64,000 bases of DNA. It comes from an uncultured Bacilli bacterium. GTDB taxonomy: Bacteria > Bacillota_I > Bacilli_A > RFN20 > CAG-449. Under the pieces are notes generated by a model, which searched no databases, was not told the origin of the DNA, and was given only the letters and a program-made list of their open reading frames with translations. Made by a program: the position numbers and the translations under genes. Of the stretch, positions 1-7,636 are shown piece by piece; positions within the stretch are counted from its first letter, which is position 1; each line of letters begins with the position of its first letter. The DNA is taken from the NCBI GenBank assembly GCA_944332075.1, contig CALVJL010000003.1:1-64000 (forward strand). The letters are read 5' to 3'.

Positions 1-43
1 GTGAACCAGACACGCGTCGGTTCGATTCCGATTAATCGCCCCA
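1..43 (+). tRNA. tRNA-His (GTG), 3' part only
   Basis: The window opens inside a tRNA. Positions 1-3 read GTG and are followed by AA, a CCAGA anticodon-stem half, a five-base variable loop, a T arm (GTCGG, TTCGATT, CCGAT), a seven-base acceptor strand, a C discriminator and an encoded CCA ending at 43. C at the discriminator position is the hallmark of bacterial tRNA-His, where it pairs with G-1, and this agrees with a GTG anticodon. The 5' half lies outside the window, so the anticodon assignment rests on counting back from the T arm. Confidence 0.82.
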
Positions 44-87
44 TATTAGAACGACATGTCTGATACATTCTTAGTCGATGACTAGGG

Positions 88-227
88 GTGTGCAGACTTT
101 TTTCATTTTTAGGCTTAAATGGCCACTTTTTAAAATTACGCCGTTGTAATAGTGGAAGCCAAAATCTCTAAAAAATACTAAAAAACCATCATTTTTAAGG
201 CTCACTTTGAAACGGTAGGTGTACACT
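88..227. mobile_element. Solo insertion-sequence end remnant, possibly IS21-like
   Basis: This non-coding stretch between the tRNA-His end and a recombinase remnant starts near TGTGCAGAC and ends near GTGTACAC, whose reverse complement gives a similar TG-starting tip. Inside are two related blocks, CATTTTTAGGCT at about 104 and CATTTTTAAGGCT at about 190, and a GGCCACTTTTT segment. Repeated terminal blocks of this kind resemble ends of IS21-family elements from memory, but there is no transposase and I could not align it. It may be an internally deleted copy. The remaining bases 44-87 show nothing recognisable. Confidence 0.35.
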
Positions 228-232
228 ATTGA

Positions 233-393
233 ATATTCATCTTCATAGAAACGCTTAAAAAAGGCGAACTTATTACTGATTTTGATGACGCTATATTCAA
301 CTTCAATCTAGAAAAAGCAGTGGTTCATAAAGACAAATCCATACGTTCATATTCTTATCTGGTATGGAAATTAAGGTAGAGGCCGGGGAGTAA
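233..393 (+). pseudogene. Serine recombinase C-terminal remnant, frameshifted
   Basis: Translating from 233 gives a peptide containing LEKAVVHKDKSI, which resembles the C-terminal region of large serine site-specific recombinases. After that the frame breaks: one frame reaches a stop at once, and the alternative frame continues as FIFLSGMEIKVEAGE and ends at TAA 391-393, as expected for the same family. There is no start codon, catalytic domain or upstream part, so this is a dead fragment. It sits between a tRNA-His end and an accessory gene cluster, consistent with debris of an integrated element. Confidence 0.6.
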
Positions 394-407
394 ATCCTTG
401 GCTTCTT

Positions 408-1238
408 TCATTTTTGAATTTTTCTTAAGATATGCAATTTATCTTTTTTGCAAATGGCGTAGAAAGTTATTGTAGTGTCTTCGCTGATTATCGGTATAAC
501 TACTCTGTTAGGTTCGTTCCTGAACTTAAGCGATATGTTTGTGGCAAAGCCAGGAATAGAAGAAGCACTAACGATTTCAGAGAGGTTTTCTTGTTCTTGC
601 CTAAAGAATTTTGATTTTTTTAGATGGGTTTCGACTATTTTGTCCCAAGGACCTAAGTCTTTGGCTATCAGGAAAGATTGACCATCTAACTCCTCAAAAG
701 TTACGCCCTCCGATTTTTTGGATAGAAAATGGTTTTTTGGAAGATAGACATATAATTTTTCGTCCATTATTTTCTCGCAATAAATGCCTTCTATTTGGAT
801 TTTTGAATTGATGAAGGCAATATCCGCAATGCCAGAGATGACGTCATTGATACATTTCTTCTCATCTTTTATTTCTAAGGCTTGGGGATTGTTGTCTTTT
901 TCAAAATAGAAGAAATCAGGATATTTGAATGTTGGGCCGGGCGCGGTCATTTCAACATGGATGGTCAAAGACTTTCGCTTGAGTTCCTTGGCCTTTTCCC
1001 TTATTCGCTTGTCGATTGAGATGGCGTCTTTTATATATTCAGAAATAATTCTTCCATTTTCGTTCAGAACTATTTTGTTTGGCCTTCTATCGAAAAGATC
1101 TATTCCCAATTCGTATTCGAGCTTTTGGATGGCTTTGGTAACGGAAGGCTGAGAGACATTTAGCTTTTCGCTGGCTTTAAGGGTCGTCCCTTCCTCAGCC
1201 ACGGCATTGAAATATTCCAGAAGATATGAATCTAACAT
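408..1238 (-). CDS. LysR-family transcriptional regulator
   Basis: The 276-residue protein has the usual LysR layout: an N-terminal winged helix-turn-helix at about residues 5-65 (motif KASEKLNVSQPSVTKAIQKLE) and a periplasmic-binding-protein-like effector domain from about residue 90. The recognition-helix motif is typical of the family. It is divergent from the flavodoxin/aldo-keto reductase cluster starting at 1335, the classical position for a LysR activator of the neighbouring operon. A GGTGAT ribosome binding site precedes the ATG. The inducer cannot be read from the sequence. Base use in this gene and the next three looks richer in GC than genes further right, suggesting acquisition. 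Confidence 0.88.
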   Translation of the reverse strand: MLDSYLLEYFNAVAEEGTTLKASEKLNVSQPSVTKAIQKLEYELGIDLFDRRPNKIVLNENGRIISEYIKDAISIDKRIREKAKELKRKSLTIHVEMTAPGPTFKYPDFFYFEKDNNPQALEIKDEKKCINDVISGIADIAFINSKIQIEGIYCEKIMDEKLYVYLPKNHFLSKKSEGVTFEELDGQSFLIAKDLGPWDKIVETHLKKSKFFRQEQENLSEIVSASSIPGFATNISLKFRNEPNRVVIPIISEDTTITFYAICKKDKLHILRKIQK

Positions 1239-1334
1239 TTTATCACCTACTATTCGTAATAATTATACTACACTAATCAATCGATATAAACATTTTTGAT
1301 GATTAGGATTTAAAATTTAATTGGAGGTAGAGAA
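1239..1334. promoter_or_regulatory. Divergent LysR / flavodoxin intergenic region
   Basis: This 96-base gap must carry both promoters. It contains an imperfect dyad, AATCAATCG near 1276 and TGATGATT near 1298, of the size expected for a LysR-type operator, and a GGAGG ribosome binding site just before the flavodoxin ATG. No promoter hexamers stand out clearly. Confidence 0.35.
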
Positions 1335-1805
1335 ATGAAGACATTAATCGCATACTTTAGCTGGTCAAACAACACAAAAAGGCTAGTGGAAGAAGTAAAT
1401 AAGGAATTTAACTTCGATGTCGTTAGAATCGAAAGAGAAACGCCTTATAGCAATGACTATAACGAATGCGCATACGTGGAAGCCAAGGACGAAGTCAGCA
1501 AACATATTCATCCCGAAATCAAAAAGCTAGATATTGACTTTGGTGGCTATGACTCGATTTTGCTGTTCGCTCCGATTTGGTGGTATACGGTCCCGATGCC
1601 GGTTTTAACTTTTATCGAGGAACTAAAATCATATAAAGGGAAGGTTGTTTTGTTCGCTAATAGCTACACGAACGATCCTCAATATATGGTCAACAGCAAA
1701 AAAGATATATTGGAAGTAAATCATGATTTGAATCTTGTAGACGGATTGTTTAACAAGAGCGTAAAGGAACACATTAATTTTATAGGAAAAATGGAGGACA
1801 AATAA
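1335..1805 (+). CDS. Flavodoxin-like protein
   Basis: A 156-residue single-domain flavodoxin fold. The N-terminus MKTLIAYFSWSNNTKRLVEE carries the phosphate-binding loop of the FMN site after the first beta strand, and APIWWYTVPMP at about residues 77-87 is the loop that packs on the isoalloxazine ring in this subfamily. It is a likely electron carrier or quinone/NADPH-linked reductase. The aldo/keto reductase starts 2 bases after its stop, so the two are one transcription unit. A GGAGG lies just upstream of the start. The redox partner is unknown. Confidence 0.85.
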   Translation: MKTLIAYFSWSNNTKRLVEEVNKEFNFDVVRIERETPYSNDYNECAYVEAKDEVSKHIHPEIKKLDIDFGGYDSILLFAPIWWYTVPMPVLTFIEELKSYKGKVVLFANSYTNDPQYMVNSKKDILEVNHDLNLVDGLFNKSVKEHINFIGKMEDK

Positions 1806-1807
1806 TT

Positions 1808-2668
1808 ATGGAAACTTTAAAACTTTACAATGGGGTAGAAATCCCCGCCAATGGATTTGGCGTTTATCAAGTCAGCAAGGAAGATTGCAAAAAGAGCGTC
1901 TTAGCAGCCCTAAAAGCCGGGTATCGTCATATTGACACGGCTCAATCTTACTTTAACGAAGAACAAGTCGGAGAAGCATTGGCCGAAACCGATGTGCCAA
2001 GAAAAGACATCTTCTTGACCACAAAGGTGTGGATCGATCATTATGGGGAAGACAAGACCTATGATTCGGTTATTGAATCCTTAAGAAAATTAAAAACAGA
2101 TTATCTCGATTTGATTTTGCTTCACCAGCCGATTGGAGATTATTACGGTGCTTATCGAGATTTAGAAAAACTTTATAAAGAAGGCAAGGTCAGAGCTATC
2201 GGAGTTTCGAACTTCTATCCTGATAGGCTCGTAGATATTTGTTTATTCGCCGATATTAAACCGATGGTTAATCAAATTGAAGTCAATGTCTTCAATCAGC
2301 AAATCGAAGCCAAAAAGTGGGCTGATAAATACGGTGTCATCTTGGAAGCTTGGGCACCTTTTGCAGAAGGTAGAAATAATATGTTCCATAACGAGACCTT
2401 GATGAGTATTGCCAAGAAACACGATAGAAGCGTTGCCCAGGTCATTCTTCGTTGGCTCTATCAAAGAGGGATCGTCTCTTTGGCCAAATCAACCCATGAA
2501 GAGCGAATCAAGGAGAATTTCGATATCTATTCGTTTGAACTCGACGGCGATGACATGAAGCTCATCGAGACTTTGGACACGAAGACATCATCTTTCTTCA
2601 GCCATCAGGATCCTGCTATGATCGAGTGGTTCGGACAGCTGATTGTCGAAAGAAGAAATAAACAATAA
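1808..2668 (+). CDS. Aldo/keto reductase (2,5-diketo-D-gluconate reductase type)
   Basis: The 286-residue protein is full length for the AKR superfamily. It shows GYRHIDTAQSYFNEEQVGEA (catalytic Asp and Tyr), the TTKVW strand with the catalytic Lys, LILLHQP with the catalytic His, and the C-terminal NADPH region containing AKSTHEERIKENF. It should reduce aldehydes or ketones in the cytosol with NAD(P)H. It is encoded between two flavodoxins downstream of a divergent LysR regulator, suggesting an inducible detoxification or redox-stress cluster. A GGAGG precedes its ATG inside the end of the first flavodoxin gene. Confidence 0.92.
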   Translation: METLKLYNGVEIPANGFGVYQVSKEDCKKSVLAALKAGYRHIDTAQSYFNEEQVGEALAETDVPRKDIFLTTKVWIDHYGEDKTYDSVIESLRKLKTDYLDLILLHQPIGDYYGAYRDLEKLYKEGKVRAIGVSNFYPDRLVDICLFADIKPMVNQIEVNVFNQQIEAKKWADKYGVILEAWAPFAEGRNNMFHNETLMSIAKKHDRSVAQVILRWLYQRGIVSLAKSTHEERIKENFDIYSFELDGDDMKLIETLDTKTSSFFSHQDPAMIEWFGQLIVERRNKQ

Positions 2669-2684
2669 AGAAGAGGAAAACAAA

Positions 2685-3359
2685 ATGAAAAAGGCATTCT
2701 TAACTGTAGCGGTTTTGATCGGGGCTATTTCCTTGGTCGGCTGCTCGACTAATGATTCGTCTATTACAAACGGAGGCGACTCGGGAAATCAAACTGATAC
2801 AGAAAATCCCAATACAGGTAGTGGCGATTCTTCGAATACAGGTGGAAGCGAAGAAAAGGCAGTAAACGCAATCGTCGTTTATTTCTCTGCGACGGGAAAC
2901 ACCGAAAGGGTCGCGCAAACCATAGCCGGCCATATCGATTCGGCAATATATGAACTTGAACCTGTTGATCCCTATACAAGCGCGGACCTTAATTATGGGA
3001 ACCAAAGCAGCAGAGTCGTCGAGGAACATAATAGGATTCTCGCCGGCGAGGACGTGAACATCGAGCTTGTGGATGTCGATTTCGAGGAATTCGCCGATGC
3101 CGATTACGTTTTTCTTGGAGCACCGGTTTGGTGGCAGGAACTCAGCTGGGTCATCGAAGACTTTGTTGCCAGCAACAATTTCTCAAATAAAACAATCATA
3201 CCATTTGGGACTTCTGCAAGCTCTGGATATACGCTTGGAAACCTTACTCCTTTAATCGAAGACGATGAAAACGTCACGTTGCTCGATCCGCAAAGATTCC
3301 GCTCAAGCGTTTCGGATGATGACGTCATCGAATGGGTTGATGGATTGGCACTCTTATAA
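2685..3359 (+). CDS. Lipoprotein flavodoxin
   Basis: The start is placed at the ATG at 2685, preceded by GAAGAGGAAAAC; the in-frame TTG at 2643 would add an implausible charged stretch before the signal peptide. The 224-residue product has a lipoprotein signal peptide ending in the lipobox LVGC, then a low-complexity Ser/Gly/Asn/Thr linker, then a flavodoxin domain from about residue 60 (IVVYFSATGNTERVAQTI, the FMN phosphate loop, and LGAPVWWQELSW). It should be anchored on the outer face of the membrane and carry FMN. The last strand-helix region appears complete. It closes the redox cluster and is followed by a strong terminator. Confidence 0.86.
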   Translation: MKKAFLTVAVLIGAISLVGCSTNDSSITNGGDSGNQTDTENPNTGSGDSSNTGGSEEKAVNAIVVYFSATGNTERVAQTIAGHIDSAIYELEPVDPYTSADLNYGNQSSRVVEEHNRILAGEDVNIELVDVDFEEFADADYVFLGAPVWWQELSWVIEDFVASNNFSNKTIIPFGTSASSGYTLGNLTPLIEDDENVTLLDPQRFRSSVSDDDVIEWVDGLALL

Positions 3360-3429
3360 GTTGCCGTTGTTGCCATTGTAAGGGTGTGCAATGTATCAAA
3401 AGCGTAGTATGTAGGCATGTAAAAAAATT

Positions 3430-3455
3430 CTAATGCGGATGCATTAGTTTTTTTT
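3430..3455 (+). terminator. Rho-independent terminator of the redox cluster
   Basis: A perfect seven-base stem CTAATGC / GCATTAG with a GGAT loop is followed by eight T residues. It ends the flavodoxin-AKR-flavodoxin unit. The rest of 3360-3576 is AT-rich with no gene visible. Confidence 0.88.
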
Positions 3456-3578
3456 ATAAATGAATTAGATATTATTTATTTTATCTCTTACTTTGAAAGA
3501 TAAACAAATATTGTGAAATAGAATATAACTGTGTTGATTGTCAAAAAACGAATAGAATATAGAAATTTTTTACGTACT

Positions 3579-3591
3579 AATTTATTAGATA
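3579..3591. repeat. 13-bp direct repeat flanking the hsdS cassette, copy 1
   Basis: AATTTATTAGATA occurs here and again at 4769-4781, exactly 1190 bases apart, just outside the two broken ends of the hsdS cassette. It may be a duplication or recombination scar, but the sequence is AT-rich and chance is possible. Confidence 0.5.
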
Positions 3592-3666
3592 GGTAAACAT
3601 GAATTTAAATCTCTCAAATAAAAGCAAAAAAATAGTGATTGCGGCAAAAAAGAGAGAATTATACTT

Positions 3667-4739
3667 ACGCTGATGAAGGGTGATAAGGTTATCAAGTTGT
3701 TTAAAAAATGTTCCGATTCTCTTTTCTTCTTCAACTTGTTCGGGGAAGTAAACACTATAATTAGCTAGTTGTGGAACTGTAAGTTGAGGTACTCCAGTAG
3801 ATTCAACAACAATTTTTAAAGTATTAATAGCGTTTTCTAAAAAGAGTGAATTATGTTTAGATTTTAATGATAAAAGCCTTACAACTGGCGTAAAATTAAC
3901 ATTTCTTGCCTTTGCATGCCCAACATCACCACGTCCAGTTATTGTTACTGCTGGTGCTATAACTCTATATTCATTAGCATAATATCCAATAATGCCATCA
4001 TCAGTTAATGCATTAGCAATTACTGGGAAATTCCAATTATCACTAATTAAGTCTTTATCGATATCTCCACCTGCAATCATCTCAGTGGCTTCGCTTCTCA
4101 ACTTACGCTGTTCCCAAGGGTCAGTGAAGCCATTGAATCTAATTTTTGGAGTATTTTCATGTTCGGTCGGGAACATTTTTTCTAATAGAGCTTTTTTTAC
4201 TCGTATCAAAGCCTCACACTCACGCTGATGAAGGGTGATAAGGGAATCTAGTATTTCGAACAAGCGATATATTTTTGTTTGTTCCTCATATTGTTTTGGA
4301 AAAGTAATTTCACCATTAATGGCTGCTTTATCGCTAATTAGAAGTGTATTTTTTGCACCTTTATTTACTAACGGCTTCAAATAATTATTTAAACGTGCAT
4401 CTTGTTCAAAATACGTTTGTATAAGTTCAGAACAAACGTTTTCTTTAGGCTGATAAACACCGTAAAGAACTGAGACAATCCCATTTTTTCCTTTATTTGT
4501 TTTGATAATTCCGTATGGATTAGCTTTAAGTGGAGACTTGGTATAAACAACTTGATGCGTTCTCAAAACACCGTAATTAGAAACACTTTCCCCTGCAAAA
4601 GATCTTCCTTGAAACTCTATTTGATTAACTACACCAAAGTCTCCTGATACTGATAAGACATCACGTTTATCAAACGTTAAATCACTATTAATTTCGTTTG
4701 ATACGTCCAGATAGTTATTCAACTTACGCTGTTCCCAAG
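3667..4739. repeat. Internal hsdS direct repeats (two pairs)
   Basis: Pair A, a 21-base sequence encoding WEQRKL, is identical at 4098-4118 and 4719-4739. Pair B, a 22-base sequence encoding LITLHQR, is identical at 3667-3688 and 4222-4243. Such conserved-region repeats flank each target-recognition domain and are the usual sites at which hsdS halves are exchanged by homologous or site-specific recombination. Confidence 0.8.
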
Positions 4740-4768
4740 AATAACGAAAATAACTCCTTGTTATAATA

Positions 4769-4781
4769 AATTTATTAGATA
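4769..4781. repeat. 13-bp direct repeat flanking the hsdS cassette, copy 2
   Basis: Identical to AATTTATTAGATA at 3579-3591. It lies 28 bases beyond the N-terminal break of the hsdS cassette. Confidence 0.5.
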
Positions 4782-4837
4782 TTTGCTGAACTAAATAATA
4801 AATTATTTTATACTAAAATAAAGAAAGAAATTATTAT

Positions 4838-5479
4838 ATGAAAAAAGTAGATGATAAGTATTTTATTAAACCTGAAAAAGATTATTCAGAACAAACAATT
4901 GAATCAGTTATTGGTGAAGATGAGAAAATATTATGGAAAGATAAGCCGCGGAGATTATCTTTCATACTAAGCGCTATTTTGAAAATGGCTCCTATCGCTA
5001 TTATTTGGCTAGGATTCGATATTTTCTTTATCTGTGTGATGGTTTCTTCAATGGGGGCTATCCCAAGCGGATTGATTGCTTTTATTGTTATCTTTTTTGC
5101 CTTTCACTTAATCCCGGTTTGGATGTGGATTTATTCAATATTATCTGCATCACGTAGACAAAAGTTAGAAGAATACGCCTTCACTAATTTAAGAATCATA
5201 ATTAAAAGAGGATTTATTGGATCAGAGATTAAATCGATTTATTATTCTTCTCTTAACTCGGTAAATTTAAAAGTAGGTATTATTGAAAAACTCTGTAAGG
5301 TCGGTGATATTTATCTTGTGGCAAATAACGAAAAAATTATTTTAGAAGATGTTAAAGATCCATACTTTATTTCTCAAAAACTCCAAAAAATCGCCTTAGA
5401 TATTAAAACCGACATTATTTATCCTAACGATCTTCGCCCAAAGACAAATCATGGTTATAAAACTGATTATAAAGAATAA
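4838..5479 (+). CDS. PH-domain (YdbS/bPH2-like) membrane protein
   Basis: The 213-residue protein has a soluble N-terminal stretch with IGEDEKILWKDKPRR, two hydrophobic segments at about residues 45-75 and 80-105, and then a beta-rich C-terminal domain (YAFTNLRIIIKRGFIGSEIKSI). The order 'WxxKP, two TM helices, YxxTxxRIIIxxG' is characteristic of bacterial PH-like membrane proteins. The function of the family is not established. It stands alone on the plus strand with only a weak AAAGAAAG ribosome binding site, and convergent genes follow. Confidence 0.72.
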   Translation: MKKVDDKYFIKPEKDYSEQTIESVIGEDEKILWKDKPRRLSFILSAILKMAPIAIIWLGFDIFFICVMVSSMGAIPSGLIAFIVIFFAFHLIPVWMWIYSILSASRRQKLEEYAFTNLRIIIKRGFIGSEIKSIYYSSLNSVNLKVGIIEKLCKVGDIYLVANNEKIILEDVKDPYFISQKLQKIALDIKTDIIYPNDLRPKTNHGYKTDYKE

Positions 5480-5500
5480 GGTGCCTAAGCACCTTTTTTT
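5478..5500 (+). terminator. Terminator after the PH-domain gene
   Basis: AAGGTGC / GCACCTT with a CTAA loop is followed by a run of T. The loop also contains the stop codon of the convergent glycerophosphodiesterase gene, so the hairpin sits between the two 3' ends. Confidence 0.85.
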
Positions 5501-6213
5501 ACTATATTTAATGGAAGAAATTGGAAGGTCAAAATATCGCTGACAGCAAGAGCTAATTTAGCCTTTTCTTGATCATCAATTGTCCAAGACATCGTTAAGC
5601 GTTTAGAAATAGATTTTTGGTATTTTTTTTCTTTAAGAAGTTCAATGTCAAGGTCAACACCTTCAAAGAAATTTCTTAGCACATAAGTAGAAGGATTATC
5701 TTTACCAACTAATAAGCATCTAACGATATTAAGATGTTTTAAATATAATAATGGCTGTGGATAGAAACTAATCAAAATAAAGTTTCTTGTATCTTTGATA
5801 TTCCTTAATTCTTCTTCAACCTTTTCTGCAATTTGTCGGTAATTCTTTTTTTTAGGATCAGGCTTGATTTCAATCACCATTCCGACTTTTTCATTAATTA
5901 AGGAAAGAACTTCCTTTAATGTAGGAATTCTTTCTCCATTGAGAAGTTGGTATTGCTCCTTAATTTCTTTACTAGTTAAATCTTCAATAATTCCTTCTTT
6001 GCCAGTTGTCCTCTTTAAAGAAGCATCATGGCAAACAAATAATTCATTATCCTTGCTAAGATGAACGTCTAGCTCTAAAGATATATTATGTTCAAGAGCG
6101 TTTTTAAAAGCTGATGGTGAATTTTCTGTAATAGTTTCTGTATGGAGTCCGCGATGCGCTACTCCGTTAAAAAATAAAGGATTAATCATTGAAAGAACTT
6201 TATCTTTTTTCAT
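5485..6213 (-). CDS. Glycerophosphodiester phosphodiesterase
   Basis: The 242-residue protein is a GDPD-family TIM barrel: VAHRGLHTETITENSPSAF gives the catalytic HR and the first metal ligand, LELDVHLSKDNELFVCHDASL gives the ExD and catalytic His, and VIEIKPD gives a further metal-site acid. It should hydrolyse glycerophosphodiesters to glycerol-3-phosphate and an alcohol. There is no signal peptide, so it acts in the cytosol. Its ATG overlaps the stop of the MFS transporter gene by one base (TAATG), indicating translational coupling, and suggests the transporter supplies its substrate. Confidence 0.9.
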   Translation of the reverse strand: MKKDKVLSMINPLFFNGVAHRGLHTETITENSPSAFKNALEHNISLELDVHLSKDNELFVCHDASLKRTTGKEGIIEDLTSKEIKEQYQLLNGERIPTLKEVLSLINEKVGMVIEIKPDPKKKNYRQIAEKVEEELRNIKDTRNFILISFYPQPLLYLKHLNIVRCLLVGKDNPSTYVLRNFFEGVDLDIELLKEKKYQKSISKRLTMSWTIDDQEKAKLALAVSDILTFQFLPLNIVKKGA

Positions 6214-7622
6214 TAGTCTTCATCTCCAATTGCTTCAAGACCTTTTTTGAATGTGGTCTTAACAGTTTTTACATTCTTAATGAATAAGAAAACGATTAAA
6301 GAAATAATTACGCAGGCTAAGGCATAGAAAGGAAGAACACCAAAATCAAAAGACGGAATCAATAAAATTGAACCGAGTAAGATAGGTGTGACTGTTTGAG
6401 CGGCCATACTCGATGCGTAGTAATAACCGGTGAATTTTCCAATTTTCTTACTATTGCAAAGTTCTACAACCATTGGATAGGAGTTAACATGGACAAGTGA
6501 CATTCCAAATCCCTTGACAAACCAAATAATATATAAATAAATTGGGAATGTTCCTGATCCTGGTTGGAAGCCTAAAAGTACACCTGATAGAATTGCCCAA
6601 ATTAAATATGATAAAAGAGTTAAAGATAGTCCAGAAACAACAGTCCATTTCCTACCGATTTTACTAGCGATGATACCTCCAATAGCAAAGCCGATAACCG
6701 ACCCGACACCTCCGATAATGGTGTTAATCATCGTTGATGATGAGGAGGCTTCAAAGTAATAGATAGTATAGTTTGTCATGAAAGTTGAGATACCATTATC
6801 AGCCATGAACCAAAAGAATTCGGCGACTAAAATCAAAATAAGCATGATTTTATTACCGCGTGATAACGGTTTATCATCTTCAACTTTTTCGGTTAAATCG
6901 CTAAGTTCTTCTCCAATTTTCATCTCCTTAGCCATTTCTTTTTCAATTTTATTTTCTTTGATTGTTAGAAATAATACTAGGCATGAAATCACCATTAATA
7001 CTGAAGCGAGGAGAAAAGGAACTTCAATTGCCCAAATGTTATGATATTGCCAAGTATCAACTCCGTTTGTCCCTAAATAATCAGATAATACGAAAAAGAT
7101 ACCGACGACTGTGGCGAAAGCACCACCGATATATCCCATAATATTTATAATTCCATTAGCTTTACTTCTTAATGGTTTTGGTGTCATATCCGGCATTAAA
7201 GCAACAGCAGGATTTCGATACATCATCATAAATATAACGACAATTGCCATCATTGAAATGACACCGGCTACATTATTGTAATAAAAGAAAACCGGAACAA
7301 AAGGAAAGGCAATCGCACAAACTAATGTACCGACGATAATATACGGCATTCTTTTTCCGATTGGTGATTTTGTCTTATCAGAAAGATTACCAAAAATTGG
7401 CAAAAGAATTAATGCCGCTAAATTATCAAGAGCCATAATAATACCTACTAGATATTGGACTTGCTCTGATTCTGTAATGTTAAAAGAATTCTTAAATAGC
7501 TCAGTTAGAAATGTTGGGCACCATGAATCATAGACTTGCCAAAGAAGCAAAATGCCGAAAAAGGCGAAACCGATGATAAATGTCCGTTTCCAATTGAGTT
7601 TTAATGCTATATTATTGTTCAT
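6213..7622 (-). CDS. MFS transporter, GPH / SLC45-like
   Basis: A 469-residue polytopic membrane protein with about twelve hydrophobic segments and a charged central loop (about residues 225-255, rich in Glu and Lys). GNLSDKTKSPIGKRMPYI after the second helix is the loop 2-3 signature of the GPH/SLC45-type sugar symporters. It is coupled by a one-base overlap to the downstream glycerophosphodiesterase gene. The substrate may be a glycerophosphodiester or a sugar; the coupling favours the former but this is inference. No obvious dedicated promoter appears in the 14 bases to the HAD gene, so it may be transcribed with that gene. Confidence 0.85.
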   Translation of the reverse strand: MNNNIALKLNWKRTFIIGFAFFGILLLWQVYDSWCPTFLTELFKNSFNITESEQVQYLVGIIMALDNLAALILLPIFGNLSDKTKSPIGKRMPYIIVGTLVCAIAFPFVPVFFYYNNVAGVISMMAIVVIFMMMYRNPAVALMPDMTPKPLRSKANGIINIMGYIGGAFATVVGIFFVLSDYLGTNGVDTWQYHNIWAIEVPFLLASVLMVISCLVLFLTIKENKIEKEMAKEMKIGEELSDLTEKVEDDKPLSRGNKIMLILILVAEFFWFMADNGISTFMTNYTIYYFEASSSSTMINTIIGGVGSVIGFAIGGIIASKIGRKWTVVSGLSLTLLSYLIWAILSGVLLGFQPGSGTFPIYLYIIWFVKGFGMSLVHVNSYPMVVELCNSKKIGKFTGYYYASSMAAQTVTPILLGSILLIPSFDFGVLPFYALACVIISLIVFLFIKNVKTVKTTFKKGLEAIGDED

Positions 7623-7636
7623 AGAAAAACTCCATT

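Larger units (their letters stand above)
3577..4740 (-). pseudogene. hsdS: Orphan type I restriction specificity subunit (HsdS) cassette, truncated at both ends
   Basis: Two target-recognition domains are separated by the full central conserved region (LITLHQRECE, VKKALLEKMFP, FNGFTDPWEQRKL at about residues 161-208). HsdS normally gives a type I system its DNA target. Here the first domain begins abruptly at SWEQRKL with no ATG, GTG or TTG upstream in frame before a stop at 4813-4815; the only start is a TTG inside the repeat. The second domain ends at LDNLITLHQRKYN and then runs into unrelated hydrophobic residues, lacking the usual KALLEKMF tail. No hsdR or hsdM is nearby. It looks like a silent or deposited specificity cassette rather than a working subunit. 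Confidence 0.8.

Noticed and set aside
925-1152. Plus-strand reading frames opposite the LysR gene
   Set aside because: They are antisense shadows of the LysR gene with no ribosome binding sites or recognisable domains.
2643-2684. Upstream TTG start for the lipoprotein flavodoxin
   Set aside because: It would put a charged peptide before the signal sequence; ATG 2685 has a GAGG site and a proper lipobox.
3360-3576. Possible small gene between the lipoprotein flavodoxin and the hsdS cassette
   Set aside because: Only a terminator and AT-rich sequence are seen; no start with ribosome binding site and no conserved peptide.
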